Program-made: the position numbers and the translations under genes
The notes under the pieces: model-generated
What the model saw: only the letters and a program-made list of their open reading frames with translations
Told to the model about the DNA's origin: nothing
Database searches by the model: none
Assembly (NCBI GenBank): GCA_977017575.1
Contig: CDRNVI010000015.1
Coordinates: forward strand, 186,001-250,000
Reading direction: 5' to 3'
DNA: 64,000 nt
From: Paramoeba atlantica
Lineage: Eukaryota > Discosea
In this document: in pieces, positions 29,781 through 38,800 of the stretch
Layout of the letters: each line of letters begins with the position of its first letter
Numbering within the stretch: the first letter of the stretch is position 1

Positions 29781-29988
29781 ATGGTAAAGTAAGCGTTTTA
29801 TTTCATAGTGTTTACTGAAACAAAGAGCGTTCTTTGTGCTGCAAATTAGAAAAATGAGGGCGTAACATACCGATGAGCATTTAATAAATGCTACCATAAA
29901 TTCTATAGTTAAAACATAATTTTTCTTTTCACTTGTCTTTTGTGAATATGTTTTTTTCCATATAGACAGCGGTTTATAAGCGAGAACA

Positions 29989-30270
29989 ATGTGGTCATTA
30001 TTTGTCAGATTTCTATTATCTTCTTGTAAAAGGAAATTGGTTTCAAAATCAGGGATTGCTCAAATGAGTTACTGCACTTCTAATCGATTATTTTACTCCT
30101 ATATTTTGGGCTTCTTCTGGGCTGCTGTTTACTTTTTTACACATCCGATTCAATTATTAAAACTTAGCATCGCATTATGGGGAATGTTCAATATAATCTT
30201 TCTTGTGACGTTTGGGCTTGTCACGTTGAATCTCTTCCAGTTGTACGATGAAAATTTTAATACTGTATAA
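29989..30270 (+). CDS. Small two-span membrane protein, unrecognised
   Basis: 93 residues, ATG-initiated, with a basic N-terminus and two hydrophobic segments (YSYILGFFWAAVYFFTH and LSIALWGMFNIIFLVTFGLVTL). No family recognised. It sits between two longer genes on the same strand with normal spacing. It could be a real small ER or mitochondrial membrane protein, or a chance frame in T-rich DNA. Confidence 0.4.
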   Translation: MWSLFVRFLLSSCKRKLVSKSGIAQMSYCTSNRLFYSYILGFFWAAVYFFTHPIQLLKLSIALWGMFNIIFLVTFGLVTLNLFQLYDENFNTV

Positions 30271-30333
30271 CATGAAAATAGAAAACTGTCCGCGTCGTAT
30301 GAAGAGAGTATGTTCTGAGTACGTGGATAGTGT

Positions 30334-31359
30334 ATGTTCCACAAAATGTCTATATCTCTCTATACCGAGTTGGAATCAATACTGAAAATAGTACTTTTCA
30401 TGACATCATTCTACAATGGAATAGAATCTACATCTGCAACGCAACGCTCGCTATCTCCTGATCCACGGCCGCCCACTCACATAAGTGAAGCCGCATGGCC
30501 CAAGCTTAGTCCTGCTGTTTCTCGTCACACGTGTGATTCTTGGTGTGATTCCCCAGAGATCCTCGAACAGGATGCCACTGAACATTTGCATACTACTTCA
30601 CTAGGTGCGGCATATAACACTGATCATTACACTTGCAAGAATTCCACACCAAACCTCTGTAAAAAAAGGATAGACAAAATTAAAGGTGTTTCTTTTGATT
30701 GTGTCGTGCAAAAATTGGCATTGTGTGAGACTCAAACCAGTGATATGTGTTCAATTGGAAATTCAGCACAGCAAAGCACAATACAAGAAGTTGATCGATT
30801 CTTAAATTCACCATGTAGCACAATTTTGTATGAAGAATCGTCTTCTGAGCGTAACGCCGATGATAAAATAACGCAAATTGGTCAAGTAAAACATGCCCAT
30901 GGAAGCATCAAGAAATTATGGAATCGACTGCAAGAGATAAAGCTTCCCAACTTAACGGTTTTTAAACAAAACAATCGTTGCTCTCATCCTCTGCGCGCAG
31001 GTGGATATTGGGCAGTTTGGACACAAGGAGTGGAAGAGATAGGGCCCACTGCAAGCATACGTATGCAGCAACGAAACTTCAAAATTTTAGGGAACTGTCC
31101 CAAGTTTCGGCAGAGTAAGAAGCATCATACTTTCGAGATGCAAGCTCCGATTGGCGCTGCCAATGAAAACAATTGTTCACAGAATATTTTCTCGTATGAA
31201 AACAAAGGTGATGATACTCGGGAACTCGATATTTCTATTTATGAACTATGGATTCACGCTCATCGGGCTAAAATTGTTCTACTTGTTGTTCTTTTTATCG
31301 TTTGCGTACAAATTTATATGGATAGAGTTTTGCATTTTTCGGATCATGATACTTTATGA
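30334..31359 (+). CDS. Unrecognised protein with C-terminal membrane anchor
   Basis: A 341-residue protein, mostly polar and Ser/Thr/Cys-rich, ending in one hydrophobic segment (AKIVLLVVLFIVCVQIYMD) about 15 residues from the C-terminus, as in tail-anchored proteins that face the cytosol. A basic amphipathic part (GSIKKLWNRLQEIKLPNL) and a short ordered stretch (GGYWAVWTQGVEEIGPTA) precede the anchor. No family recognised. The N-terminus also has a weak hydrophobic patch, so the true start may be an internal ATG (30346 or 30400). Confidence 0.55.
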   Translation: MFHKMSISLYTELESILKIVLFMTSFYNGIESTSATQRSLSPDPRPPTHISEAAWPKLSPAVSRHTCDSWCDSPEILEQDATEHLHTTSLGAAYNTDHYTCKNSTPNLCKKRIDKIKGVSFDCVVQKLALCETQTSDMCSIGNSAQQSTIQEVDRFLNSPCSTILYEESSSERNADDKITQIGQVKHAHGSIKKLWNRLQEIKLPNLTVFKQNNRCSHPLRAGGYWAVWTQGVEEIGPTASIRMQQRNFKILGNCPKFRQSKKHHTFEMQAPIGAANENNCSQNIFSYENKGDDTRELDISIYELWIHAHRAKIVLLVVLFIVCVQIYMDRVLHFSDHDTL

Positions 31360-31788
31360 AAAGCAGTTCGTTCTGCAAAGCTTTTCTTCGTTTTATTTTC
31401 CTTCGATATTTCAGTTCAGTTTGTTAATCTCGCTTTACGTAAATATAGCTTTCTTGCCTTGCATGAAGTATTTAGTGCGTCACTTAAACATTTAATTTCT
31501 ATGTTTAAAGTGAGTAAGAATTGTGCGCAATATTTTGATCGATTTTATACATGTCCCTACACAGTCTCATACGTATGCCATAATTCACTGTTCATATCCT
31601 ATTTACACTCGCTATTCATACCCGATTGATTGAATTTCAAGCAGATCTGAAAAGAAATTATTTACTTTTGATCGAAACCAATAAACTAGGCTGTTTAATG
31701 ATCAATATTATTGGTGAAAATATTGTAATAAACTTAATCAGCAGAATACCTTGTCATTACACAATATAAACTACAAATAACTACAAAT
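31360..31788. other. Intergenic region, no gene seen
   Basis: AT-rich. Several short chance frames and no recognisable RNA gene. Ends with a repeated actacaaataactacaaat just before the next ATG. Confidence 0.4.
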
Positions 31789-32427
31789 ATGAGCACCGAA
31801 ATTCAACCCTCTACCCAGGTTAATTCCACCAGCACCCTTCCCACCCTTCCAGAGATGGACCCTGTTGCGGCTACTGTGGAAATCCGACGGTACGAGTCTG
31901 GGCTACCCACCTTGAAGGTCTACATGGATGAGCGCAACCAGTACCTGTTTCTCCCCTCTGAGCACGTGTACGGCACCGAGGGCGCGGAACGGTTCCTACG
32001 CGCGGCGCCGGGAACCGCACAGAATCCGGTGCTATGCCGAACCCTCGCTCGGGGTTATCTCTGCCCTCGTGGGGCAACCTGTGGGTTTGTTCACGCGGAC
32101 TTGGCTGCAGCAGAGTTGAGCGCGGAGTACCGTAAAACAGATGTCCATCGGAATGATGCCATTGAGGTGGGATATCTGCGCTATCCGACGCTACCAGAGG
32201 GAACTACGCTTCCGGTGCCGCAGAAAGGGAATGAGGCATTCACCATATCGCTTCACTCCGAAATGCTTTACAAAACAAAGGGAGGAGAGAATTTATATCG
32301 GATGTACACGCAAAGTGGGGCTCCCGCAGGGCCTCGACGCTACACACGGTGTAATTTTTTCGAAATGAAAAAGATTTGTCATAAAGGGACGGATTGTGGT
32401 CATCTACACGTCGCGTATGACGAATGA
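31789..32427 (+). CDS. Twin CCCH zinc-finger protein, probable RNA-binding
   Basis: A 212-residue protein with two C-x8-C-x5-C-x3-H fingers: Cys at the start of CRTLARGYLCPRGATCGFVH (about residues 83-102) and CNFFEMKKICHKGTDCGHLH (about 189-208). Spacing is exactly that of Tis11-type RNA-binding fingers, but the fingers are separated by about 85 residues rather than the usual 18. The N-terminal part is Ser/Thr/Pro-rich. In organisms with polycistronic transcription such proteins often control mRNA stability; that role here is inference. More GC-rich than the DNA on either side. Confidence 0.8.
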   Translation: MSTEIQPSTQVNSTSTLPTLPEMDPVAATVEIRRYESGLPTLKVYMDERNQYLFLPSEHVYGTEGAERFLRAAPGTAQNPVLCRTLARGYLCPRGATCGFVHADLAAAELSAEYRKTDVHRNDAIEVGYLRYPTLPEGTTLPVPQKGNEAFTISLHSEMLYKTKGGENLYRMYTQSGAPAGPRRYTRCNFFEMKKICHKGTDCGHLHVAYDE

Positions 32428-32564
32428 GAAGGTCTCCACGGCTCGGGAATATGATGCGTCTGTCACGAAGCTATTATTATATCAGAAAGCTCAAACAGCG
32501 TGTCAGAAAATTTCTTTCCGGGTGTTTTGTAATACACAACATTGAAAAATTGGATTACTATGAC

Positions 32565-32596
32565 CATACCCCTGCCGGGTAAATGGGTAATTACCC
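32565..32596 (+). repeat. Left terminal inverted repeat of the outer element
   Basis: Pairs with 35644-35675 at 31 of 32 positions. Internally self-complementary (GGGTAATTACCC). Confidence 0.75.
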
Positions 32597-32788
32597 GGGT
32601 AAATTACCCATTTACCCGCTTTACCCACGTTTACCCGCTCGATGACAGGAACTGAAAAGTTGTACCTTAAATGATTTTGAATGTTTTATTTTTGTATACC
32701 TATCGAAAAAATCTCAGATTCTTTTTCCTTCAATCATAATATCATTTACTTTGCTGATAGCGTTGCACTTTTATCGTCTATTTATTAC

Positions 32789-33642
32789 ATGCCCAAGCGA
32801 AGATCATCGACAGTCAGTACGCCCGAACCGATCGCTTCATCTGAATCAAGCTCTGAGGATGAGATAGTGACCCCGGACCCAAAGCGATCAAAGCGAAACG
32901 AGCGGCACAAGATGACGGTGAAGTCTTTGTCTGGGCACTTTAATTTGGCTCGCTGCCCGCCAAACTGTCCGCACGAACACGCGGATGTTCTTATAGACCC
33001 CCTTAACCAAAAAGTACACTTTGTGTGCACGACAGAGGGTTGCACATTTCAATCTCATTGCCGATCTAAAAACGTCTCACTCAGGTCGGAACCACGCTGC
33101 AGCTCTTGTTCGAACATAGCGAAAGTGACGAAGCGCCCTCGCGAATGCGAGAAGCACTTCTTTATCACAAGACTCGTCTACAAAAAAATCATAATATCCG
33201 CTTTTGGAACGATGTTCTCTGGTTCCGTCCCGGATGGATCGTTCAGTTCGCTCGTCCTTGTGGTCTTCTCCCCATCTCGGTGGCTCGAGCAAATAATGTT
33301 TTTGACAAAAATGCGGACGGTCCGTCGGCCGAGCTGCCGATCTTTCGTATTTCATCCGATGAGTGGGAAAAATACTTAGCATGCCTCGATTTCAGTTGGG
33401 ATCCGTCTAAGTTCAGCAACGAGTACGAATGGTGGTGTGGTCCTGGATGTGAAATGTTCCCAGCGATTTACGAAGCTGCCGTACACTACGTTTGGACGCC
33501 ACCCCTGGTCAACAGGTGCGACTCCTGTCTTTCCGTGCTTGGATATACGTGCTTGGATATATGTATAGCTCACGCCAGGCCTCCCTTGCTCCCGATGTTG
33601 TATCGCACCAGATATTCGTGCGAGGAAATTGTGACAAGCTAG
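32789..33642 (+). pseudogene. Cys-rich gene of the outer element, frame broken near 33070-33170
   Basis: From the ATG at 32789 the protein begins basic and acidic (MPKRRSS ... SSESSSEDE ... PKRSKRNER), then shows Cys/His pairs: CPPNCPHEH, CTTEGCTFQSHC and CSSC. After about 33110 the frame loses sense, while the next frame (open 33070-33642) carries an ordered-looking sequence with WNDVLWFRPGWIVQFARPCG, FSWDPSKF and WWCGPGCEMFPA. A frameshift or an intron joins the two. It lies inside the outer inverted repeats, so it is probably the element's own gene, but I see no DDE nuclease. The Tc1-type insertion begins 6 bases after its TAG. Function unknown. Confidence 0.5.
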
Positions 33643-33648
33643 GATATA

Positions 33649-33752
33649 CAGGGGGGTAAATCAGATGTTGCGGGGGGTCTAAAAATTGCAAAACCCGTCA
33701 AATTTTGGAAAATGATAGCGCATTCGAGAGCTCTCGCAGAGTTCTATGTTTT
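33649..33752 (+). repeat. Left terminal inverted repeat of the Tc1-type transposon
   Basis: Pairs with 35104-35207. It contains the internal palindrome TCGAGAGCTCTCG and two runs of six G. Confidence 0.85.
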
Positions 33753-33886
33753 TGCGCTATTTTCACCCCAAAAGAAAGCAATTTTGTTTATGACATTTTT
33801 TTTAAAGTTTTTTTGCCCCTCTAAAATTTGCAGTTTTTCCCAAATTTGCTCATTTTTTCGTTTTTTCTCCATTTCGTCTCAGTTTT

Positions 33887-35008
33887 ATGCCGCGAAAGCG
33901 ATCCCGTTCTATGCAGAACAAAGGATCTCTCTCCGATAGGGCGTACTCCTCCCCTGGGCACACCAAATATTCACATAGGATGCTTCTTGTAAAAGATTAC
34001 GAGAATACAAATTCCTATAGTGCCACTTGCCGAAGAGAAGGCGTCCACCACAGCACTGTCAAGTTGTGGGTGAAACGCTTTGAGGAAACCGGGGACGTTG
34101 AACGTTCCACACCCCCTCGCGAACGCACTGTGGCGACACCCGGGCTTCTTGATGCGTGCCACGAGATTATTGACACGGCCAACACGTCAAGCACACGCGG
34201 TTGTCCCTCCTGGAATTTTATACTTCGAGAGGTCAGGAAACGAGGTTTCACCTGCAGCAGGCCAACTGTAGTAAATTTTTTGAGGGACGCCGGGATAATC
34301 CAACGTTCTTTTTCGAAAGGCCTTTTTTTAACTGAATCTCATAAGGCCAAGCGACTAACCTTTGCATTGAAAATGCAGAAGTGGTCTGTCGCACAGCTTC
34401 GTCACATTATTTGGTGTGACGAAAAAAAGTTTACTTGTCAACTTGGGTGCGAAAGCCGTTCTTACATTTGCAGAGCAAGTGACCCCCCGAAACCACCTCT
34501 AAAAGCTTCGCAAAAGTGGTTTGGGGGGGATGGAGTGAACGTTTGGATGGGTATAAGCTTTATTTATGGAATTTTTTATCATGTTTTTCCAAACAGGGAC
34601 AGTAATGGGAAAATTACCATCACTTCAGATGTTTTTAAATGCGCGATGACAAAAAGAGTGGGTTTTTTAAGTTTCTTAAAGCGTCATAGCGGGTCCCGGG
34701 TTGCTATGGATAATGCTCCTTGCCACAATGGCAGTTTTAGAACCTTTAAAGAAAACGAAGTCGTTGTTTTGGACTTTCCCCCAAAATCCCCAGATCTTAA
34801 CCCCATTGAAAACATTTGGGAAATTATGGATGCCTTTATTAAAAATGGTACAAATCCAGAAAATAGGACTGAACTCTTGTTTTCTATTGAAAGAGCGGTT
34901 GATTACATTAAAACAGATGGTCATGACATGCTCACTAACACTTTAAACAGCATGCCGCGGCGTTTCGACATAGTAGTAGAAAAAAAAGGAGAAAGTTGTA
35001 ATTATTAG
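33887..35008 (+). CDS. Tc1/mariner-type transposase
   Basis: 373 residues. An N-terminal helix-turn-helix (SYSATCRREGVHHSTVKLWV, about 43-62) binds the termini. The DDE domain shows the first Asp in IIWCDEKKFT, the second in AMDNAPCHN and the Glu in SPDLNPIENIWE. I count 32 residues between the second Asp and Glu, against 34 in classical Tc1 members, so it may be a variant group. No stop or frameshift is seen, and together with good termini this suggests it may still move or did so recently. The ATG at 33887 follows a T-rich leader and gives a basic N-terminus. Confidence 0.92.
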   Translation: MPRKRSRSMQNKGSLSDRAYSSPGHTKYSHRMLLVKDYENTNSYSATCRREGVHHSTVKLWVKRFEETGDVERSTPPRERTVATPGLLDACHEIIDTANTSSTRGCPSWNFILREVRKRGFTCSRPTVVNFLRDAGIIQRSFSKGLFLTESHKAKRLTFALKMQKWSVAQLRHIIWCDEKKFTCQLGCESRSYICRASDPPKPPLKASQKWFGGDGVNVWMGISFIYGIFYHVFPNRDSNGKITITSDVFKCAMTKRVGFLSFLKRHSGSRVAMDNAPCHNGSFRTFKENEVVVLDFPPKSPDLNPIENIWEIMDAFIKNGTNPENRTELLFSIERAVDYIKTDGHDMLTNTLNSMPRRFDIVVEKKGESCNY

Positions 35009-35103
35009 TCGTCTAAAACCTTTCTCACAATTTTTGTGTTTTGACGTTTTTGGGCTTCTTGTCAGTTGAACACCCCCCTATACCCCGGGAAGCTGCCTTT
35101 TCT

Positions 35104-35207
35104 AAAACACAGAACTCTTCGAGAGCTCTCGAATACGCTATCATTTTCCAAAATTGGAAAGGTTTTGCAATTTTTAGACCCCCCGCAGCATCTGATTTAC
35201 CCCCCTG
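35104..35207 (-). repeat. Right terminal inverted repeat of the Tc1-type transposon
   Basis: Reverse complement of 33649-33752 with few differences, ending in CTG before the TA. Confidence 0.85.
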
Positions 35208-35643
35208 TATGACTCAAGGTGATGCTGATTCGCTGGAAAATGATAGTGAGCTTGAATCATTGTCAGATACAGAACATAACTGACTTAACATTATGTGGAT
35301 TGTACGCAGTAGTTGTATTTGACTTTAGTACAGTGATTACTATACAGTATAGTATTAGTACTGTATGAAGCGGGGATAAGCCCGCCAGGTCAAGAAAAAA
35401 AATAAAAAAATAAAAAAAGATTGTTTGGTTTAGGGGATAGGAAAGGGGGGAAACCGAATGAAAGACGGATTTTTCCTTCTATGGATTGAGATACTGTTTC
35501 TGTAGCGACAACTTGCTCAGCAAAGTTGGCACAGTCATCGAGCTTTATTCTAGTACGGGATCGTATGATTGGTTGGTAAATCTGGGTGAATGCGGGTAAA
35601 TGGGTCAATGACCCGGGTAAATTACCCGCGTTTACTACTACGT
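35208..35643. other. Remainder of the outer element beyond the Tc1 insertion
   Basis: No supported gene. A short open stretch just after the insertion (SLENDSELESLSDTEHN, ending at 35283) is acidic and might be the original C-terminus of the element's gene. An A-rich run (35395-35421, aaaaaaaataaaaaaataaaaaaa) preceded by the hairpin gcggggataagcccgc resembles the tail of a retroposed sequence. Confidence 0.4.
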
Positions 35644-35675
35644 GGGTAATTACCCATTTTCCCGGCAGGGGTATG
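35644..35675 (-). repeat. Right terminal inverted repeat of the outer element
   Basis: Reverse complement of 32565-32596 with one mismatch. Confidence 0.75.
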
Positions 35676-35828
35676 TATGATCGTTGGAAACGGAATTTTA
35701 GAACATGTTAAGGCGAAAGTACGTGTAGATCATTTAATCATAGTGATATATCACTAGAGATTTCACCCAACCTTGATCCTGACAATCATCAAGTCAAAAT
35801 GCTGGGCGCGTTTTACCTGCTATAGCAT

Positions 35829-38800
35829 CTACTGGGGACTCCAGGTGGGAGAGTGGCGCATCACGTATAGCATAAAAGACGTTCGAAGAGCTGTCTCAGT
35901 CATTCTTTGCCGCATTTCTCGGACTTGTCTTGTTTGTTTTTGTCCGAAAATCCAAGAGAGGTCCATTACACTGTTGTTCAGTTTGCCGCGCGCTCCGACT
36001 TCAAATGTTAGTAGAGTAGTTCGGGGATTTGTCGTTTGACGGTATCTCAAGAGTTCTTCGTACTTCGCTCTCTTTCGCTCCTGTGCGAGATCAAAATTTT
36101 CTTCCCAAGGGCATGTGAGTTCTAGGATGAATTCAGATCCATCCTTAAGAGCCAACCAACCGTCAGGTCGGAGTACAGTGTAGTTCGTGAGCCAGGAAGG
36201 GGGGCAGCCACTGCTTTGTACACCAGGGAGGTCGAAGTACATCGACTGGATGTGGTCACTGGTTTTCAGAGTGTCAGAGAGTACTTTGAGAACTGCGTCA
36301 TGCCGGTATTTATAGCGTCCTTGTTCTAACGAAGTCGTGCATGAGGTGAGTATGTGGCGCAGTGTCTGTTTGCGCTCGGAACAAATAGGGCAAGTTACAT
36401 ACCCATCTGATTTCCCCCAGGATCTCGTATTAGTCTGCGATGGAGGGGCGTATCCTGTGAGCACCATGGATGTGAAGCGTGAAATCTCCTTTCCGTTTAA
36501 GTTATGTAAGGCTTTCGCATAGTCCGCAGCTAATTCCTCGTTGTCAGTGCTGTTGAACCATCTACCTGCAATAGGTGCTCGTCGTTGATATGCTGCTATC
36601 ATCTCTTCGTCCGTGTGCCGTCTCACCCAGGATAGCGCATCATTTCTGTCGTTTAATCGGTTTACGACGAGGTTTGCTGCGCGGTTCCGTTGGGAGTGTT
36701 GAAGGCTGGCTTCCCATTGCATACGATCTTCAAGTGTACGGTGTACTGATGAGCCCGTAGAAGCTGCTAAAGTAGTGAGGCAAGAGACAGTACACTCCTT
36801 CCATAAGCCTACTAGGGACGTAAGACCCCAGCCGCCGTTCCGGATGTATAGCTGGTCGGGGTGTGCGTACGACGCTAGGTTTATCCACTTTCGTAAATAT
36901 TTGCTACATATCTTTTGGAGTCTCCGAATAAGGTTATATGTAAGGCAATCGTGTATCGTCAGAAGGTATCGTAGTCGGCCCAGCACTGCATTCTGATACA
37001 TCCATATCTGCGCGTGTCCTATATGGTCGCTGTCATCAATTCTCTTCATCATGCTTCGGATCCTGTCTCTTAGTAGGGAGAACACCATGCGTGGGGTATC
37101 CTTTCCGGTGGCAATAGTCATCCCTAGGAACGTTGTGCCTTTATCTGCCACATGGGGAATCGCTTCTCCACATAGTTTGATTGTGGGGCGAAGAGTTGTG
37201 AAGCTTCGTTTCCCGTTGAACCCTAAGCTGTATACACGGCACTTTTGGGTGTTGGGTTTCATATGCAAGCACGCTAGGACAGTCTCAAGGAGTTCGGTCA
37301 CTTCCTGTGCATGATGTGCATTGTCTGTGAGAAAGGTGAGGTCGTCTGCAAACGCTTTGCAGAAGTGTAGGTCACGTCCAGTGGAGAATCCTAGTGTCGG
37401 ACGGGCTTTGCGGATGTAGCGGTAGACAACTTCCATGACCATATTGAACAGGATTGGCGAGAGAGTGTCACCCTGTAGGACTCCTCTTTGGGCTGGGATG
37501 GGTTCAGAGAGACCACCTGCGAGTTTCAAGCGAAGAGATGATCCTTGGTACATTTGCTCGACGTATTCAACAATGACTGAGTCTATCCTCGCCCACTTGA
37601 GCGCAGCAAGGATAATCTCGTGTGGCACCGATTCAAAGGCATTCGTTAGGTCGTACTGAACCATGCATAGGGGCTTTCTGTTCTGTTTAGCGTGGCGAAC
37701 GCATTGGCTAATGGCAGCTGTATGTTCTATGCATCCTGCTAGCTTCGGTAGGAACCCCTTTTGGACACTGGTGTCCAGAATATATTCCTTCGTTACGTGC
37801 TCGGTGATGCTTGAGGCGATAATGGAATGGAACAGCTTGCCTAGGCATGACGTAAGGGCGATTGGGCGCCAGTTTTTGGGATTGCTATCATCCCCACCCT
37901 TGTGGAGTAATTTTACGATGGCCGATTTCCACTGTGTGGGACACACTCTCCATCGAAGGAGGTTATTGAAGCAGTGTGCGATGTGGGGGTGAAGAGATTT
38001 GAGTTTCTTTAGTGCAGTATTCTGAATGGCGTCCTCCCCGGGGGCTGAACAAGATTTCTTTTTCATGGCAGCCCGTGTCACATCGCCTGGTGTGATATCA
38101 GACCAGTAATGTTGTTCCGCCATAGAATTCCCAGGGAGGTGCGAACGGTCTGGTAACATTGCCTTCGATTGTGACGCTTTGAGTTCGCGCTTGTAATGCT
38201 CGAGGACATCAGTATCCGCGCATGTCGGGTACTTGTGCACTGTGCTTTCCCCCGTCGGTCTCTCCAGCACTTCGGTGGCAGCCGCCCAGGCATTTCTCGC
38301 GAAACGATGGTTGGCTTCTTGTTGCGCTCGTCGGGTTCGTACCCTTTCCGCTTCCTTCGAGAAGTTGATTGCTGCTGATTGGGCGCTCTTCGCTTCCCTT
38401 AGAAGCCTGGTACGGTCAGACGAAGTTGCGTGCCTCGCTTTTTTGCGGAGGAGGTACGCCTCGGTTTCAAGCAACCTACGCGCTTTTTCGGCAGCAATAG
38501 GGCGTCGACGGAGGCACTGCGGGGGACCTCGTTGTCGAAGTGTAATTCCGTGATCCCCATGTTCTCGCGTGGCGGCAAGGGCGCAACTTACGACGATGCA
38601 AGCTGTGAGTAGAGTCACATTTTCTTCGGCCTCAGATTTGCTTTGAACGTCTTGTATACGAAAGCGAAGGAATAGCTCTTCGGCATGTGTATCGGCTACT
38701 TCCCACACATTGTAGTTTAACTTCAGATTCATGCGGCAACCAGCAATCCCTGCTGCGGCTGCTAAGAGGCTAGCACGGGACGTTGGATGGGGGAGGTTTC

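Larger units (their letters stand above)
33649..35207 (+). mobile_element. Intact Tc1/mariner-superfamily transposon
   Basis: Bounded by TA on both sides (33647-33648 and 35208-35209), the hallmark target duplication of this superfamily. Ends begin CAGGGGGGTAAATCAGATG and are inverted copies of about 104 bases with roughly seven mismatches. Inside is one uninterrupted transposase gene. Total 1559 bases, typical for the group. It inserted within the outer element at 32565-35675, so it is the younger of the two. Confidence 0.92.
32565..35675. mobile_element. Older DNA-transposon-like element with 32-base inverted termini, split by a Tc1-type insertion
   Basis: The ends are inverted copies: CATACCCCTGCCGGG then T or A then AAATGGGTAATTACCC, identical in 31 of 32 positions (left 32565-32596, right 35644-35675). 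Further inside, both ends carry related GGGTAA/TTACCC blocks. If the first C is left out, flanking octamers ctatgacc (32558-32565) and gtatgatc (35675-35682) agree in 6 of 8 positions and may be an aged 8-base target duplication, as in hAT-type elements; the termini do not look like standard hAT ends. Without the inner insertion the element is about 1.55 kb and holds one unrecognised gene (32789-33642). Confidence 0.7.

Noticed and set aside
32565-32636. Telomere-like GGGTAA/TTACCC repeats
   Set aside because: The units are in both orientations, not a regular telomeric array, and pair with the inverted copy at 35644. They are transposon termini.
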